DNA of 64,000 nt, taken from contig NZ_JAGGJU010000014.1 of NCBI RefSeq assembly GCF_017873095.1, positions 62,001 through 126,000 of the forward strand. Direction: 5' to 3'. The notes below the pieces were generated by a model, which saw nothing but the letters and a program-made list of their open reading frames with translations, did not search any database and was not told where the DNA came from. Source of the stretch: Heterorhizobium halophytocola (GTDB lineage Bacteria > Pseudomonadota > Alphaproteobacteria > Rhizobiales > Rhizobiaceae). The translations under genes and the position numbers were made by a program. Below, in pieces: positions 43,564-51,541 of this stretch (positions are counted from its first letter, which is position 1; each line of letters opens with the position of its first letter).

Positions 43564-44651
43564 TCGAACTCCTGAAACGGCATATCGGCGAGCCCCTCGA
43601 CAGTCTGATGACCCCGATGCCGGTGATCGACGAGGATCGGCTGGCCGCCAATATCGCCCGGGTTCAGTCCTATATGGATGAACATGAGCTGGCATTCCGG
43701 CCGCATATCAAGACCCACAAGATCCCGGCGCTGGCTGCCCAGCAGGTCAAGGCCGGCGCCAGGGGGATCAATTGCCAGAAGGTGACCGAGGCCGAGGTTT
43801 TCGCTGATGCCGGCTTCGATGATATCCTGATCACCTTCAACCTGATGGGACATGAGCGTCTCGACCGGCTGCAGGCCCTGAACGACCGGATCGGTGACTT
43901 GAAAGTGGTGGCCGACAGCGCGGTGACCATTGCAGGCCTGTCGGCGCAGTTCGCCGGCGCAAAGCCGCTTAAGGTGCTGGTCGAATGCGACACCGGTGGC
44001 GGCCGGTGCGGCGTCCAGACGCCGGAGCGCGCCCTCGAACTGGCTCGCCTGATCGCCGGCAGCGACGGCTTGAGTTTCGTCGGCCTGCTCACCTATCCCA
44101 AGGCGAAGGGCGAGACGGAGACGGAGGCTTTCTTCCGCGCGGCAATGGCGCTGCTCGACGCGGAAGGCATCGACTGCCCCATCCGCTCGAACGGCGGCAC
44201 GCCCAGCCTGTTTTCCGCCCATCTCGTGCCATCGGCGACCGAGCATCGGGCCGGCACCTATATCTATAACGATCGCTCGATCGTGCGGGCCGGCCATGTC
44301 GGTCTCGAAGACTGCGCCATGCAGATTCTGGCGACAGTCGTCTCGCGTCCGACGGGCGACCGCGCGGTGATCGACGCCGGCTCGAAGACCCTGACGTCTG
44401 ACCTTCTGGGCTTTGCCGATTTCGGCCATGTGGTCGAATATCCGCAGGCTTCGATTATCGGCCTGTCGGAAGAGCACGGCACGATCGACCTCAGCGCCTG
44501 CACCGGTGGAAGGCCGGAGATCGGTGAGCGGATCCGGATCATCCCGAACCATACCTGCGTGGTCACCAACCTCTTCGACGCCCTTGCCTTTCATCGCGAC
44601 GGCAAGGTGACTCGCGTCGAAAAGGTGGCGGCGCGCGGCCTCGTCTGGTAG
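43560..44651 (+). CDS. D-threonine aldolase/D-serine dehydratase-like PLP enzyme (alanine racemase fold)
   Basis: A 363-residue fold-type III PLP enzyme. The PLP lysine is in RPHIKTHK near residue 43-50, and phosphate-binding segments follow (ECDTGGGRCG, RSNGGTPS). The C-terminal NHTCVV carries the His and Cys that bind the metal in D-threonine aldolase and eukaryotic-type D-serine dehydratase. Typical reactions are D-threonine to glycine plus acetaldehyde, or D-serine to pyruvate plus ammonia; relatives also act on 3-hydroxy-D-aspartate. It overlaps the M81 gene by four bases, so M81 may release a beta-hydroxy D-amino acid for it. Confidence 0.92.
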   Translation: MIELLKRHIGEPLDSLMTPMPVIDEDRLAANIARVQSYMDEHELAFRPHIKTHKIPALAAQQVKAGARGINCQKVTEAEVFADAGFDDILITFNLMGHERLDRLQALNDRIGDLKVVADSAVTIAGLSAQFAGAKPLKVLVECDTGGGRCGVQTPERALELARLIAGSDGLSFVGLLTYPKAKGETETEAFFRAAMALLDAEGIDCPIRSNGGTPSLFSAHLVPSATEHRAGTYIYNDRSIVRAGHVGLEDCAMQILATVVSRPTGDRAVIDAGSKTLTSDLLGFADFGHVVEYPQASIIGLSEEHGTIDLSACTGGRPEIGERIRIIPNHTCVVTNLFDALAFHRDGKVTRVEKVAARGLVW

Positions 44652-44687
44652 CCCTCCTGCTATCGGGCGCCAGAGGGAGGCCATGTC

Positions 44688-45083
44688 ATGCTGAGAGGAT
44701 CATGCCTGTGTGGCGCGACCGGATATGCGGTCGACGACGCCTTCTCCTATGCGATGAACTGCCATTGCTCTCAGTGTCGCCGGGCCACCGGGTCGGCGTT
44801 CAAGCCGTTTGCCGGCATCGCGCGGGAAAGGCTCAGCCTGACGCGGGGTGAACCCCGCATTCTCGTCTACGGCGATGCGGCGCGCGACCATGATGTGCAC
44901 TGCCCGGACTGCGGCAGCCTTCTCTATTCCGTCGTGCGTGCGGGGCGCTATGTCCACGTAACGCTCGGCACCCTGGTCGACGCGCCGTCGATCCGGCCCT
45001 CGGCGCATATCTTCGTCGGATCGAAGGCGCCCTGGCACGAGATCACCGACGACCTTCCGCAATATCAGGAATTTCCGGACTGA
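44688..45083 (+). CDS. GFA family zinc protein
   Basis: A 131-residue member of the GFA (glutathione-dependent formaldehyde-activating) fold. Zinc-binding cysteines are present in GSCLCGA at 4-10, NCHCSQCRRATGSAF near 24, and HCPDCGSLL near 85. Most GFA proteins have no proven activity; the family name should not be taken as function. It follows the PLP enzyme by 36 bases on the same strand and is convergent with the small gene at 45102-45530. If the PLP enzyme is an aldolase, an aldehyde-handling role would be natural, but that is speculation. Confidence 0.92.
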   Translation: MLRGSCLCGATGYAVDDAFSYAMNCHCSQCRRATGSAFKPFAGIARERLSLTRGEPRILVYGDAARDHDVHCPDCGSLLYSVVRAGRYVHVTLGTLVDAPSIRPSAHIFVGSKAPWHEITDDLPQYQEFPD

Positions 45084-45101
45084 ACGGCTGTTTATTGCCG
45101 C

Positions 45102-45530
45102 TTATTGCCGCTCCAGCAGACCCTTGATCAGAAACATCTCGGCCTCGTGGATGCAGCCGAACTGCTCCCATTCTGCATCGGACTGGGTGGCGAGCCGCCA
45201 TGTCAGAAGGCTGATCACCGAAGTCCCGGCGTCCATGCGCAGGGTATCGCCGGGGATCACCCGTGACATGTTGCGAAACTGCATGGTCTCTGGCGCGGCG
45301 CCGACCTCGTAGTCGACGCTGAGCCTGGCAGTGTCGACATGCAGGCGGACAAAGGCTGCCTTGCCTGTAAAAATCGAAGTGCCTTTGAACAGACCCGGTG
45401 ATACCTCCTCGCGGTTGAGGCTGCCCCAGGTCCATTGCCCCTGTTTCAGGCCTTCAGACATGATTTTAAAGGCTTCGGCCGCCGGCCTGTTCACCTGAAT
45501 GCTGCTGGAATGGCAATGAGGATCGCGCAT
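45102..45530 (-). CDS. Hypothetical SRPBCC-like protein
   Basis: A protein of about 142 residues without a recognised name. The alternating strands (IQVNRPAAEAFKIMS at the start; GLFKGTSIFTGKAAFVRLHV in the middle; a long final helix ending FLIKGLLERQ) suggest an SRPBCC or polyketide-cyclase-like fold. Start choice among TTG 45536, ATG 45533 and ATG 45530 is open; 45530 has the best spacing from a GGGAG site. It is monocistronic and preceded by the palindrome TTTAAGCTTAAA. Function unknown. Confidence 0.7.
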   Translation of the reverse strand: MRDPHCHSSSIQVNRPAAEAFKIMSEGLKQGQWTWGSLNREEVSPGLFKGTSIFTGKAAFVRLHVDTARLSVDYEVGAAPETMQFRNMSRVIPGDTLRMDAGTSVISLLTWRLATQSDAEWEQFGCIHEAEMFLIKGLLERQ

Positions 45531-45553
45531 CATCAACTCCCGAGAGACAATGC

Positions 45554-45565
45554 TTTAAGCTTAAA
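45554..45565. promoter_or_regulatory. 12-bp palindrome upstream of SRPBCC-like gene
   Basis: TTTAAGCTTAAA is a perfect palindrome 24 bases before the start at 45530, a location where a repressor would block initiation. The form is compatible with MarR/ArsR-type operators, but no such gene is in the window. Confidence 0.4.
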
Positions 45566-45590
45566 ACAATGACTCTCGAAGTCAACGCGC

Positions 45591-45609
45591 AAAAGGCCGG
45601 CCTGGCCTT
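45591..45609 (-). terminator. Weak Rho-independent terminator after the MalK-type ATPase
   Basis: On the minus strand AAGGCC-AGGCC-GGCCTT folds as a six-pair stem and continues into TT, giving four T in all. It lies seven bases past the ATPase stop. The stem is short, so the call is tentative. Confidence 0.4.
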
Positions 45610-45615
45610 CCGGCA

Positions 45616-46752
45616 TCAGCCTGCCGCGGGCAGGGCGGTCATCGCCGGCAGTTCGAGCGATGCCAGATCCACCTTGCGCTCCAGCGCCAGGCCCGCCTCG
45701 TCGAACAGGTGGCAGTCGGACGCCTTGAAGCAGGCGGCCATCGGCTGCTCGGCCTGCAGGCCGACGGAGCCGGGCAATACCGCGCAGAACGGCTGGTCCG
45801 GGCCGAGGCTTGCATAGGCGATGGTAGTGACGCCGAGGCGCTCGATGACGCTCGGGACTACCGTAAGGTTGAAGTCGCCGCCGCTGAGCTCGACATGCTC
45901 CGGCCGGATCCCGAGTGTCAGAGGCTTGCCGACGACGTCCGCGCGGCCCTCGACCGGAACGGTCATGGTCTTGTCTTCGTACCGTATGGTGACGCCCTCA
46001 TCACTGACTGCCGTCGCGGTGACGGGCACGAAATTCATCTTCGGATTGCCGATGAAGCCGGCGACGAAGACGTTTTCGGGCTTGTGATAGAGCTCGAGCG
46101 GGGCACCGACCTGCGAAATATCGCCGCCGGACAGGACGACGATACGGTCGGCCATCGTCATCGCCTCGATCTGATCATGGGTGACGTAGATCATCGTCGC
46201 CTTGAGATCGCGGTGCAGCTTGGTCAGTTCGATGCGCATGTCGGCGCGAAGCGCCGCGTCGAGATTGGACAGCGGCTCATCAAACAGGAAGATTTTCGGT
46301 TCGCGCACGATGGCACGGCCGATCGCCACGCGCTGGCGCTGGCCGCCCGAGAGGAGGCCGGGCCGCTGCTGCAGGCGCTGATCGAGTTGCAGGATCTTGG
46401 CCACGCCCTCGACCTTTTCCTTGATCCGCGCCTCGTCGAGCTTCTCGACGCGCAGCGGAAAGGCGATGTTCTCGAAAACGCTCATATGCGGATAGAGCGC
46501 GTAAGACTGAAAGACCATGGCGATGCCGCGCTTGACCGGCGGCAGGGCGTTGACCTTTTCGCCATCGATGACGATGTCGCCATCGGTTGTGTCGTCAAGG
46601 CCGGCGATCATCCGCAGAAGCGTCGACTTGCCACATCCGGACGGTCCGACGAAGACGACGAATTCGCCGTCCTTGATGTCGAGGGTCACGCCTTTGATGA
46701 CCTCGAAATGTCCGAAGTGCTTACGCACCTTGTTGAGATAGAGCTGGCCCAA
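45616..46752 (-). CDS. Sugar ABC transporter ATP-binding protein (MalK/UgpC-like)
   Basis: A 378-residue CUT1 ATPase. Walker A GPSGCGKST near residue 38, signature LSGGQRQR, Walker B IFLFDEP, switch histidine YVTHDQIEA, and a C-terminal TOBE regulatory region (about 240-378). I place the start at a TTG at 46752, giving MGQLYLNKVRKHFG, because AGGAG lies eight bases upstream; a GTG at 46785 would add 11 residues with no such site. It ends the five-gene importer operon. It could also drive the ATPase-less importer at 30.5-33.8 kb, since CUT1 ATPases can be shared. Confidence 0.95.
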   Translation of the reverse strand: MGQLYLNKVRKHFGHFEVIKGVTLDIKDGEFVVFVGPSGCGKSTLLRMIAGLDDTTDGDIVIDGEKVNALPPVKRGIAMVFQSYALYPHMSVFENIAFPLRVEKLDEARIKEKVEGVAKILQLDQRLQQRPGLLSGGQRQRVAIGRAIVREPKIFLFDEPLSNLDAALRADMRIELTKLHRDLKATMIYVTHDQIEAMTMADRIVVLSGGDISQVGAPLELYHKPENVFVAGFIGNPKMNFVPVTATAVSDEGVTIRYEDKTMTVPVEGRADVVGKPLTLGIRPEHVELSGGDFNLTVVPSVIERLGVTTIAYASLGPDQPFCAVLPGSVGLQAEQPMAACFKASDCHLFDEAGLALERKVDLASLELPAMTALPAAG

Positions 46753-46845
46753 AACGCTGTCTCCTGCGGGCAGTGGTGTGGCCACCGATATGTCTGGAAT
46801 TCGGGAAGTGGGAGGCCGGCAGGCCGGCCTCCCATGCGGCTGCTG

Positions 46846-48081
46846 TTACTTGTATTCCTCGAGCGCGGCAGAAGCCTTTTCAAGCGCTGCCTTCGGTTCG
46901 GCCTGGCCGGTGACGACCGACTGGACCATCTGGATCATGACGTTCTGGAAGCCGCGGTAATCGGTAAACAGCGGTTCCGGGCCACCCGAGGTGATGCCGT
47001 CGATGAAGGGCTGCCAGTAGGGGTCCTTCTTGACGAATTCATCGACCTTTTCCGACGGACGAAGCGGGGTGAGGCCGGCGCCGCCCTGCAATTCGTATTC
47101 GCCCTGCGGGCCCGGCGAGGTGATGTATTTGGCAAATTCGACCGCCTTGTCCTCGACGCCCGAACCCTTGAACACGGCCAGGCTGTCGGTGATCAGCAGC
47201 GTGCCGGGACCCTTGGCATCCGGACCGAGCGGAAGCGTCGTCACGCCCCAGTTGATCTTGGTGTCCTGCAGCAGCTTTGCAGCGCCGGAGCTGGACTGCA
47301 TCATGCCGATCTTGCCGTCCAGGAAGATGGCGCGCACTTCGTTCTGCTCGTAAGCAGTCGGGCCCTCTTCGGAATAGGGCGTAATGTCCTTGTAGGCCTG
47401 AAGGGCTGCGAGCACCTGCGGGCTGTCCATGACAATCTTGCCATCGGCGTCGATGACTTGGCCATTGTTGGTGTAAACCCAGTGCATGAACTGGTGCATG
47501 GTGTTGTCGAAGGTCTTGGCCGGGAGGCCATAGCCGGCAATGCCGGTCTTCTCCTTGATAGCCTTGGCATCGGCAATTTCCTCGGCCCAGGTCTTCGGCG
47601 GGCTTTCGGGATCAAGGCCAGCCTGCTTGAACAGGTCCTTGTTCCAGTAAAGCGCCTTGGTCGAGAAGGCCACCGGCGTACCCCACTGGGTGCCGTCGAA
47701 GGTGACCGTGTCGACGATGTTCGGATAATAGGATTTCTTCTCTTCGTCCGTCATCGGGATCGGAACGATCATGTCGTTCTGGGCGAATTCCTTCAGCGTA
47801 CGCGAGCCGACATAGGCCATCGAGGCAGGCGTGCCGGCGGCGGCCAGCGTGGTTGCCTTGTCCTGGCACTGGGCCCAGCCGACAACTTCCGGCGAGACCT
47901 TCCAGCCTTCGTTCTTGGATTCCCATTCCTTGATGTATTTCTCATGGATCGGGTCGATCTTGTCGCCGCAATAGATCCAGGTGATTTCCTTGTCGGCGGC
48001 GTGGACGCTCAGCGTGCCGAGCATGGTTGAGCCCATCATGGCCGCGGCGCAAAGCCCGAGTTTCATAAAATTCTTCGTCAC
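46846..48081 (-). CDS. Sugar ABC transporter substrate-binding protein (CUT1)
   Basis: A 411-residue receptor. The start is a GTG at 48081 eight bases after GGGAG; the signal peptide is cut near residue 28 (SVHA). The mature protein begins ADKEITWIYCGDKIDPIHEK and includes WNKDLFKQAGLDPESPPKTW and a C-terminal GPQGEYELQGG, all typical of family 1 sugar receptors. The frame continuing to 48777 is antisense-like read-through and is rejected. It lies 38 bases after the second permease. The divergent NagR-type operon makes GlcNAc or a chitooligosaccharide the most likely ligand. Confidence 0.92.
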   Translation of the reverse strand: MTKNFMKLGLCAAAMMGSTMLGTLSVHAADKEITWIYCGDKIDPIHEKYIKEWESKNEGWKVSPEVVGWAQCQDKATTLAAAGTPASMAYVGSRTLKEFAQNDMIVPIPMTDEEKKSYYPNIVDTVTFDGTQWGTPVAFSTKALYWNKDLFKQAGLDPESPPKTWAEEIADAKAIKEKTGIAGYGLPAKTFDNTMHQFMHWVYTNNGQVIDADGKIVMDSPQVLAALQAYKDITPYSEEGPTAYEQNEVRAIFLDGKIGMMQSSSGAAKLLQDTKINWGVTTLPLGPDAKGPGTLLITDSLAVFKGSGVEDKAVEFAKYITSPGPQGEYELQGGAGLTPLRPSEKVDEFVKKDPYWQPFIDGITSGGPEPLFTDYRGFQNVMIQMVQSVVTGQAEPKAALEKASAALEEYK

Positions 48082-48119
48082 TGTCAGTCTCCCGTTCTCT
48101 GGTGGTTGGTGTGGCCTGG

Positions 48120-48983
48120 TTATTCTTTTACAGCACCCGCCGTCAGGCCGCTGACGAGGTAGCGTTGGAGGAAGAAGATCACGATCATCGCCGGCGCGAT
48201 GCCGACGAAGCTTGCCGCCATCAGCTCGTTCCAGATCACTTCCTGCCGGCCGAAATAGGCAAAGAGGCCGATCGGCAGCGGCATGTATTCGGTCTTGGAA
48301 TTGAAGGTGAGGGCAAAGATGAACTGCTGGGCGTAGGCGCCGATGAAGGTGGTGATCGCAACCACGATGATGCCGGGCATGGCGATCGGCAGGATGACGC
48401 GGCGCAGCGTGTAGAAGTAGCTGGCACCATCCACATAGGCCGCCTCGTCCAGCTCGCGCGGAATGCGCATGATATAGGTACGCAACAGCCAGATGCCGGT
48501 CGGGATCAGGAAGGCGGCGCCCGGCACGATCATCGCCAGATAGGTGTTCAGCACGCCGAAGGAGCGCATCAGCCGGAACAGCGGAATCAGCAGCACCGCG
48601 CCGGAGAACATGTTGACGGCGAGGAAGGCGCCGAGCAGAGGACCGCGGCCGCGAAAATCGAAACGTGCGAAGGCATAGGCGGCGGGTACCACCATCATCA
48701 GCACCAGAATGGTGATGGTGCCGGCGATGAAGAAGGAGTTGAAGATGTAGCGGGCGAAGCCCGGAACGCTCGTCCACATCGTCCGGTAGGCCTCAAACGA
48801 GCCGTTTTCCGGCCAGAAGCGGTAGGGCGACGAGAACAGCTGGCTGAGCGGCTTCAGCGACACCAGAAAGCCCTCGACGAAGGGTGCCAGCACGAATGTC
48901 AGAAAGAGCAGGATGCCGGCATAGATGCCGATGATCTCGTACCAGGCATAGCGGTGGATGAGGGAGGGGTTCTTCTGGCTCAT
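48120..48983 (-). CDS. Sugar ABC transporter permease (MalG-like)
   Basis: A 287-residue CUT1 permease. About six helices; coupling motif LDEAAYVDGASYFYTLRRVI near residue 184. The ATG at 48983 overlaps the stop of the partner permease by four bases (ATGA). C-terminal RYLVSGLTAGAVKE is the conserved MalG-like end. It is part of the importer with the genes at 45616, 46846 and 48980. Confidence 0.94.
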   Translation of the reverse strand: MSQKNPSLIHRYAWYEIIGIYAGILLFLTFVLAPFVEGFLVSLKPLSQLFSSPYRFWPENGSFEAYRTMWTSVPGFARYIFNSFFIAGTITILVLMMVVPAAYAFARFDFRGRGPLLGAFLAVNMFSGAVLLIPLFRLMRSFGVLNTYLAMIVPGAAFLIPTGIWLLRTYIMRIPRELDEAAYVDGASYFYTLRRVILPIAMPGIIVVAITTFIGAYAQQFIFALTFNSKTEYMPLPIGLFAYFGRQEVIWNELMAASFVGIAPAMIVIFFLQRYLVSGLTAGAVKE

Positions 48984-49864
48984 CGATTGGCTCCGGCTGA
49001 AAGTCGGCTTGTCACGCGGAAATAGGCGACCGAGAAGATCGACAGGAAGATGCAGATCATCACGGCCCGCGCGGCGCCCTGGCCATATTTGTGCGAACCG
49101 ATCGCGGTGCGATAGGTGTCGATGATCATCGTCGTGGTCTCGCCGTTCGGCCCACCTTGCGTCAGGATCCAGATGATGTCGAAGGAATTGAAGGTCGAGA
49201 TCAGCGAGATCATCGACATGGTGATCATCGACGGAACCAGCAGCGGCAAAGTGATGCGGCGGAAGCGATAGAAACGGCCGGCACCATCGGTCCAGGCGGC
49301 CTCGTAGAGGTCCTGCGGCACGGACTGCATGGCGGCGAGCATATAGAGCGTCACCATCGGCACGCCGATCCACACATCGGTGATGATCGTCGCCCAGAAG
49401 GCCGTCGAGCCGTAAGCGAGAAAGGCGACCGGGCCGTCCGAGAGACCGAAGCGCTGCAACAGGCCGGAGATCATGCCAAACTGGCCGTTATACATCCAGC
49501 CCCACATGAAGATGCCGACGGCCATGGGTACGATCCAGGGCGGCATGGTGAGGAGGCGGAAGACCGAGCGACCCGGCACGGCTGCATTCAGCATGGCCGC
49601 ACCGAAGACGCCGATGATCATCTTGATCGAGACGGAGAAGAACGTCCAGACGAAGGTGCGGATGATGACATCGGCAAAGGTCTGGTTGAAGATCCGCTGG
49701 TAGTTGTCCCAACCGACCCAGTTGCTGGTCTTGCGCAAGGAGGCGTCGGTAAACGACAGGATGAACGTATCGAGAAGCGGGTAGGCAACGATGACGATGA
49801 CGTAGAGGAGGGCCGGGGCCAGAAGCAGCCAGGCAAAGACGACGGCGCTGCGTTTTGCGTCCAT
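48980..49864 (-). CDS. Sugar ABC transporter permease (MalF-like)
   Basis: A 294-residue CUT1 permease. The first helix is VVFAWLLLAPALLYVIVIVA, and the coupling loop YEAAWTDGAGRFYRFRRITL is near residue 195. The ATG at 49864 follows GGGAG. It starts 11 bases after the Gfo/Idh gene, so the oxidoreductase and the transporter share a transcript beginning in the 51 kb divergent region. Confidence 0.94.
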   Translation of the reverse strand: MDAKRSAVVFAWLLLAPALLYVIVIVAYPLLDTFILSFTDASLRKTSNWVGWDNYQRIFNQTFADVIIRTFVWTFFSVSIKMIIGVFGAAMLNAAVPGRSVFRLLTMPPWIVPMAVGIFMWGWMYNGQFGMISGLLQRFGLSDGPVAFLAYGSTAFWATIITDVWIGVPMVTLYMLAAMQSVPQDLYEAAWTDGAGRFYRFRRITLPLLVPSMITMSMISLISTFNSFDIIWILTQGGPNGETTTMIIDTYRTAIGSHKYGQGAARAVMICIFLSIFSVAYFRVTSRLSAGANR

Positions 49865-49875
49865 GATCGTCTCCC

Positions 49876-51057
49876 TCAGGCAGATCGTGCAAGCGTTGCG
49901 GATTCCGTGCCGTTGAGGCAGGCGTCGAACTTCTCCCATACAGGCGCAAGATCGATTACCTTGCGGCCGAAGCGGGCCTCGTCCATGGCCAGGGCCAATA
50001 TGCCGGCTTCCAGCGCGTTGATCGCCGACACCGGCTGTGCGGTGCTGTCGCGCATGAAGGCGATCACGTCGTCGATCATCTGCTCGTCGGCGCCATAATG
50101 ATGAGAGCTCGCCGAGGGTGCCTGATAGGTATTGGCAACCGTCTTCTCGTTGGTGCGGGCGCTGTGGACGTTGAAGAAGCCGCGGACGAAGTCGCCTTCC
50201 GCCATGCCCTTGGATCCGATGACGCAAAAGCGGCGGAACTCGTCGGGTACGTTCAGATTGGTATGGAAGGTCATCGACACGCCGTTCTCGTATTCGACGA
50301 TGGCGGTCTGGTAGTCGACGATGTCGCCATCGCTGTCGAAGACCTTGTCGGAACCCATCCAGCCGCTCGGCTTGCGGTGATAGACTTCCAGGTCGTTGAT
50401 GCCCTCGTTTTGCGGGGCATTGGCCGGCGTGAAGCTCTTGCGACCGCCGAAGCTTGCGACATAGCGCGGCCGGGTGCCGACAAGACCGTTATAAAGGTCG
50501 AGGTCGTGGCAGCATTTTTCCAGCATGAAGCCGCCGGCATATTGCCCGTAGCGGCGCCAGTCGCGCATGAAGAAGGCGCCGTGGTAGGGCTGGATGTGTT
50601 CCGAGGCCTCGATCGAGACGACGTCGCCGAGCTTGCCCTCGGCCTGCGCCTTGCGCAGATCACGGTAAAGCGGCGAGTAGCGCAGCACCAAACCGACCAG
50701 CAGCCGGTCGTGACCATAGGTGTGGAGAAGCGAGGCGAGCGCATAGGTCTCTTCCATCGTCACCACGATCGGCTTCTCGGTGAATACGGTCAGCCCGGCC
50801 TCGAGACCGAGGCGGATGTGGTCGAGATGCATATGGTTGGGCGAGCCGATCATCAGGAGATCGAAGCCGCCGGCGGCGATCAGGTCCTGCGGCGTGGCAT
50901 AGGATGTCCCGGCTAAGATGCCGGCCTCTTCCAGTCCCGGCATGCCCGCGGGCGCCGGATCGACATAGCCGACGATCTCGAAATCCTTGTCCGCCTCGTT
51001 CAAGACGGTGGCGAGATAACCGAGTCGGAATCCGAGCCCTACTATCCCAACTTTCAT
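49876..51057 (-). CDS. Gfo/Idh/MocA family oxidoreductase
   Basis: A 393-residue NAD(P)-dependent oxidoreductase. The N-terminal Rossmann motif is VGIVGLGFRLGYLA (residues 3-16), followed by the family EKPIVVTMEETY with the conserved lysine near residue 97. LEKCCHDLDLYN holds the active-site histidine near residue 185. Family members oxidise or epimerise sugars and cyclitols, and some (GH109) act as NAD-dependent glycosidases on N-acetylgalactosaminides. It is the first gene of the second importer operon. An amino-sugar or uronate step is likely; exact chemistry is not readable. Confidence 0.92.
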   Translation of the reverse strand: MKVGIVGLGFRLGYLATVLNEADKDFEIVGYVDPAPAGMPGLEEAGILAGTSYATPQDLIAAGGFDLLMIGSPNHMHLDHIRLGLEAGLTVFTEKPIVVTMEETYALASLLHTYGHDRLLVGLVLRYSPLYRDLRKAQAEGKLGDVVSIEASEHIQPYHGAFFMRDWRRYGQYAGGFMLEKCCHDLDLYNGLVGTRPRYVASFGGRKSFTPANAPQNEGINDLEVYHRKPSGWMGSDKVFDSDGDIVDYQTAIVEYENGVSMTFHTNLNVPDEFRRFCVIGSKGMAEGDFVRGFFNVHSARTNEKTVANTYQAPSASSHHYGADEQMIDDVIAFMRDSTAQPVSAINALEAGILALAMDEARFGRKVIDLAPVWEKFDACLNGTESATLARSA

Positions 51058-51077
51058 CCTGACGTCCCCTGTCTTCT

Positions 51078-51092
51078 CGAAATTATTTTTCG
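51078..51092. promoter_or_regulatory. Inverted repeat, possible RpiR operator A
   Basis: CGAAATTATTTTTCG has 5-base arms CGAAA/TTTCG. It lies 20 bases upstream of the Gfo/Idh start and shares AAATTATTTT with the AT-rich site upstream of rpiR (41458-41480). Confidence 0.5.
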
Positions 51093-51150
51093 TAAACTGC
51101 GCAAACCGGCCGGTTCCGTCAATAAGAAAACGCTTGGCACATCAAATATG

Positions 51151-51165
51151 TGAAATTCATTTTCA
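51151..51165. promoter_or_regulatory. Inverted repeat, possible RpiR operator B
   Basis: TGAAATTCATTTTCA has arms TGAAA/TTTCA with the same length and centre layout as the element at 51078-51092, 73 bases away (about seven helical turns). The pair suggests cooperative binding of one regulator. Confidence 0.5.
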
Positions 51166-51281
51166 TAGCGGAAAGAACGACTTGGCGCCTTCGCGACATG
51201 TCGGTTCGCGGGCGATCGGTTATTGGGTCAGCTTCGGCTGGTCTTGAAGCCCAGGTTTGTCGACCCGTGCAGCAGTCAGCG

Positions 51282-51296
51282 TTGGTATGATACCAA
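51282..51296. promoter_or_regulatory. HutC/NagR-type operator
   Basis: TTGGTATGATACCAA is a perfect 15-base palindrome about a central G. It has the TGGTAT-type half-sites known for GntR/HutC regulators of GlcNAc genes. It lies 246 bases upstream of the GntR start. A further TTGGTATTGTCCA is at 51432-51444. Confidence 0.7.
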
Positions 51297-51431
51297 ATAA
51301 ATGCCAATCGTCTAGCGACTTCGGCAAATCCTGTTCGAAAAATGCTAAATCTCTAGAATTAAACGCGAAAGCGGCATTGCTGCCAAACTTCGCTTCCTCT
51401 TTGCGAAAGAAATTGCCCAACTGGTATTTTG

Positions 51432-51444
51432 TTGGTATTGTCCA
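51432..51444. promoter_or_regulatory. Second, imperfect HutC/NagR-type site
   Basis: TTGGTATTGTCCA repeats the left half of the operator at 51282-51296 and has a weaker right half. It lies 98 bases before the GntR start, where it could cover the promoter. Confidence 0.45.
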
Positions 51445-51541
51445 CTTCCACCACCGAGGGAGGCTGTCTCGTGACAATCCGGCTGCGCACAGCCCTGACG
51501 ATCCGATCGGCGCCGTTCAAAGGGGCGCGAGGGGAGAGGCT

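Larger units (their letters stand above)
51058..51541. promoter_or_regulatory. 484-bp divergent control region between sugar importer and GlcNAc operons
   Basis: No gene is supported. The region is clearly more AT-rich than its surroundings. It holds two 15-base GAAA/TTTC-type inverted repeats near the importer side (51078-51092, 51151-51165). A perfect HutC/NagR-type operator (51282-51296) and a similar half-site (51432-51444) lie on the GntR side. It is probably the switch for amino-sugar uptake and breakdown. Confidence 0.7.

Noticed and set aside
44688..45083. Assigning the GFA protein as a formaldehyde-detoxifying enzyme
   Set aside because: The zinc cysteines define only the fold; most GFA proteins have no proven activity and no formaldehyde pathway genes are nearby.
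45709..48030. A 773-codon open frame on the plus strand opposite the ATPase and sugar receptor
   Set aside because: Long antisense frames arise from the codon bias of GC-rich genes. The translation has no domain signature, whereas the minus-strand genes have clear Walker and receptor motifs.
48082..48777. N-terminal extension of the second sugar receptor frame
   Set aside because: It runs through the permease gene in another frame and has no sense; the signal peptide and ribosome binding site fix the start at 48081.
51220..51477. 85-codon minus-strand frame in the divergent control region
   Set aside because: No ribosome binding site or recognisable family, and it lies across two operator-like palindromes.
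51257..51541. N-terminal extension of the NagR-like GntR protein
   Set aside because: It would translate the operator region, lacks homology-like content, and the GTG at 51542 has a good ribosome binding site.
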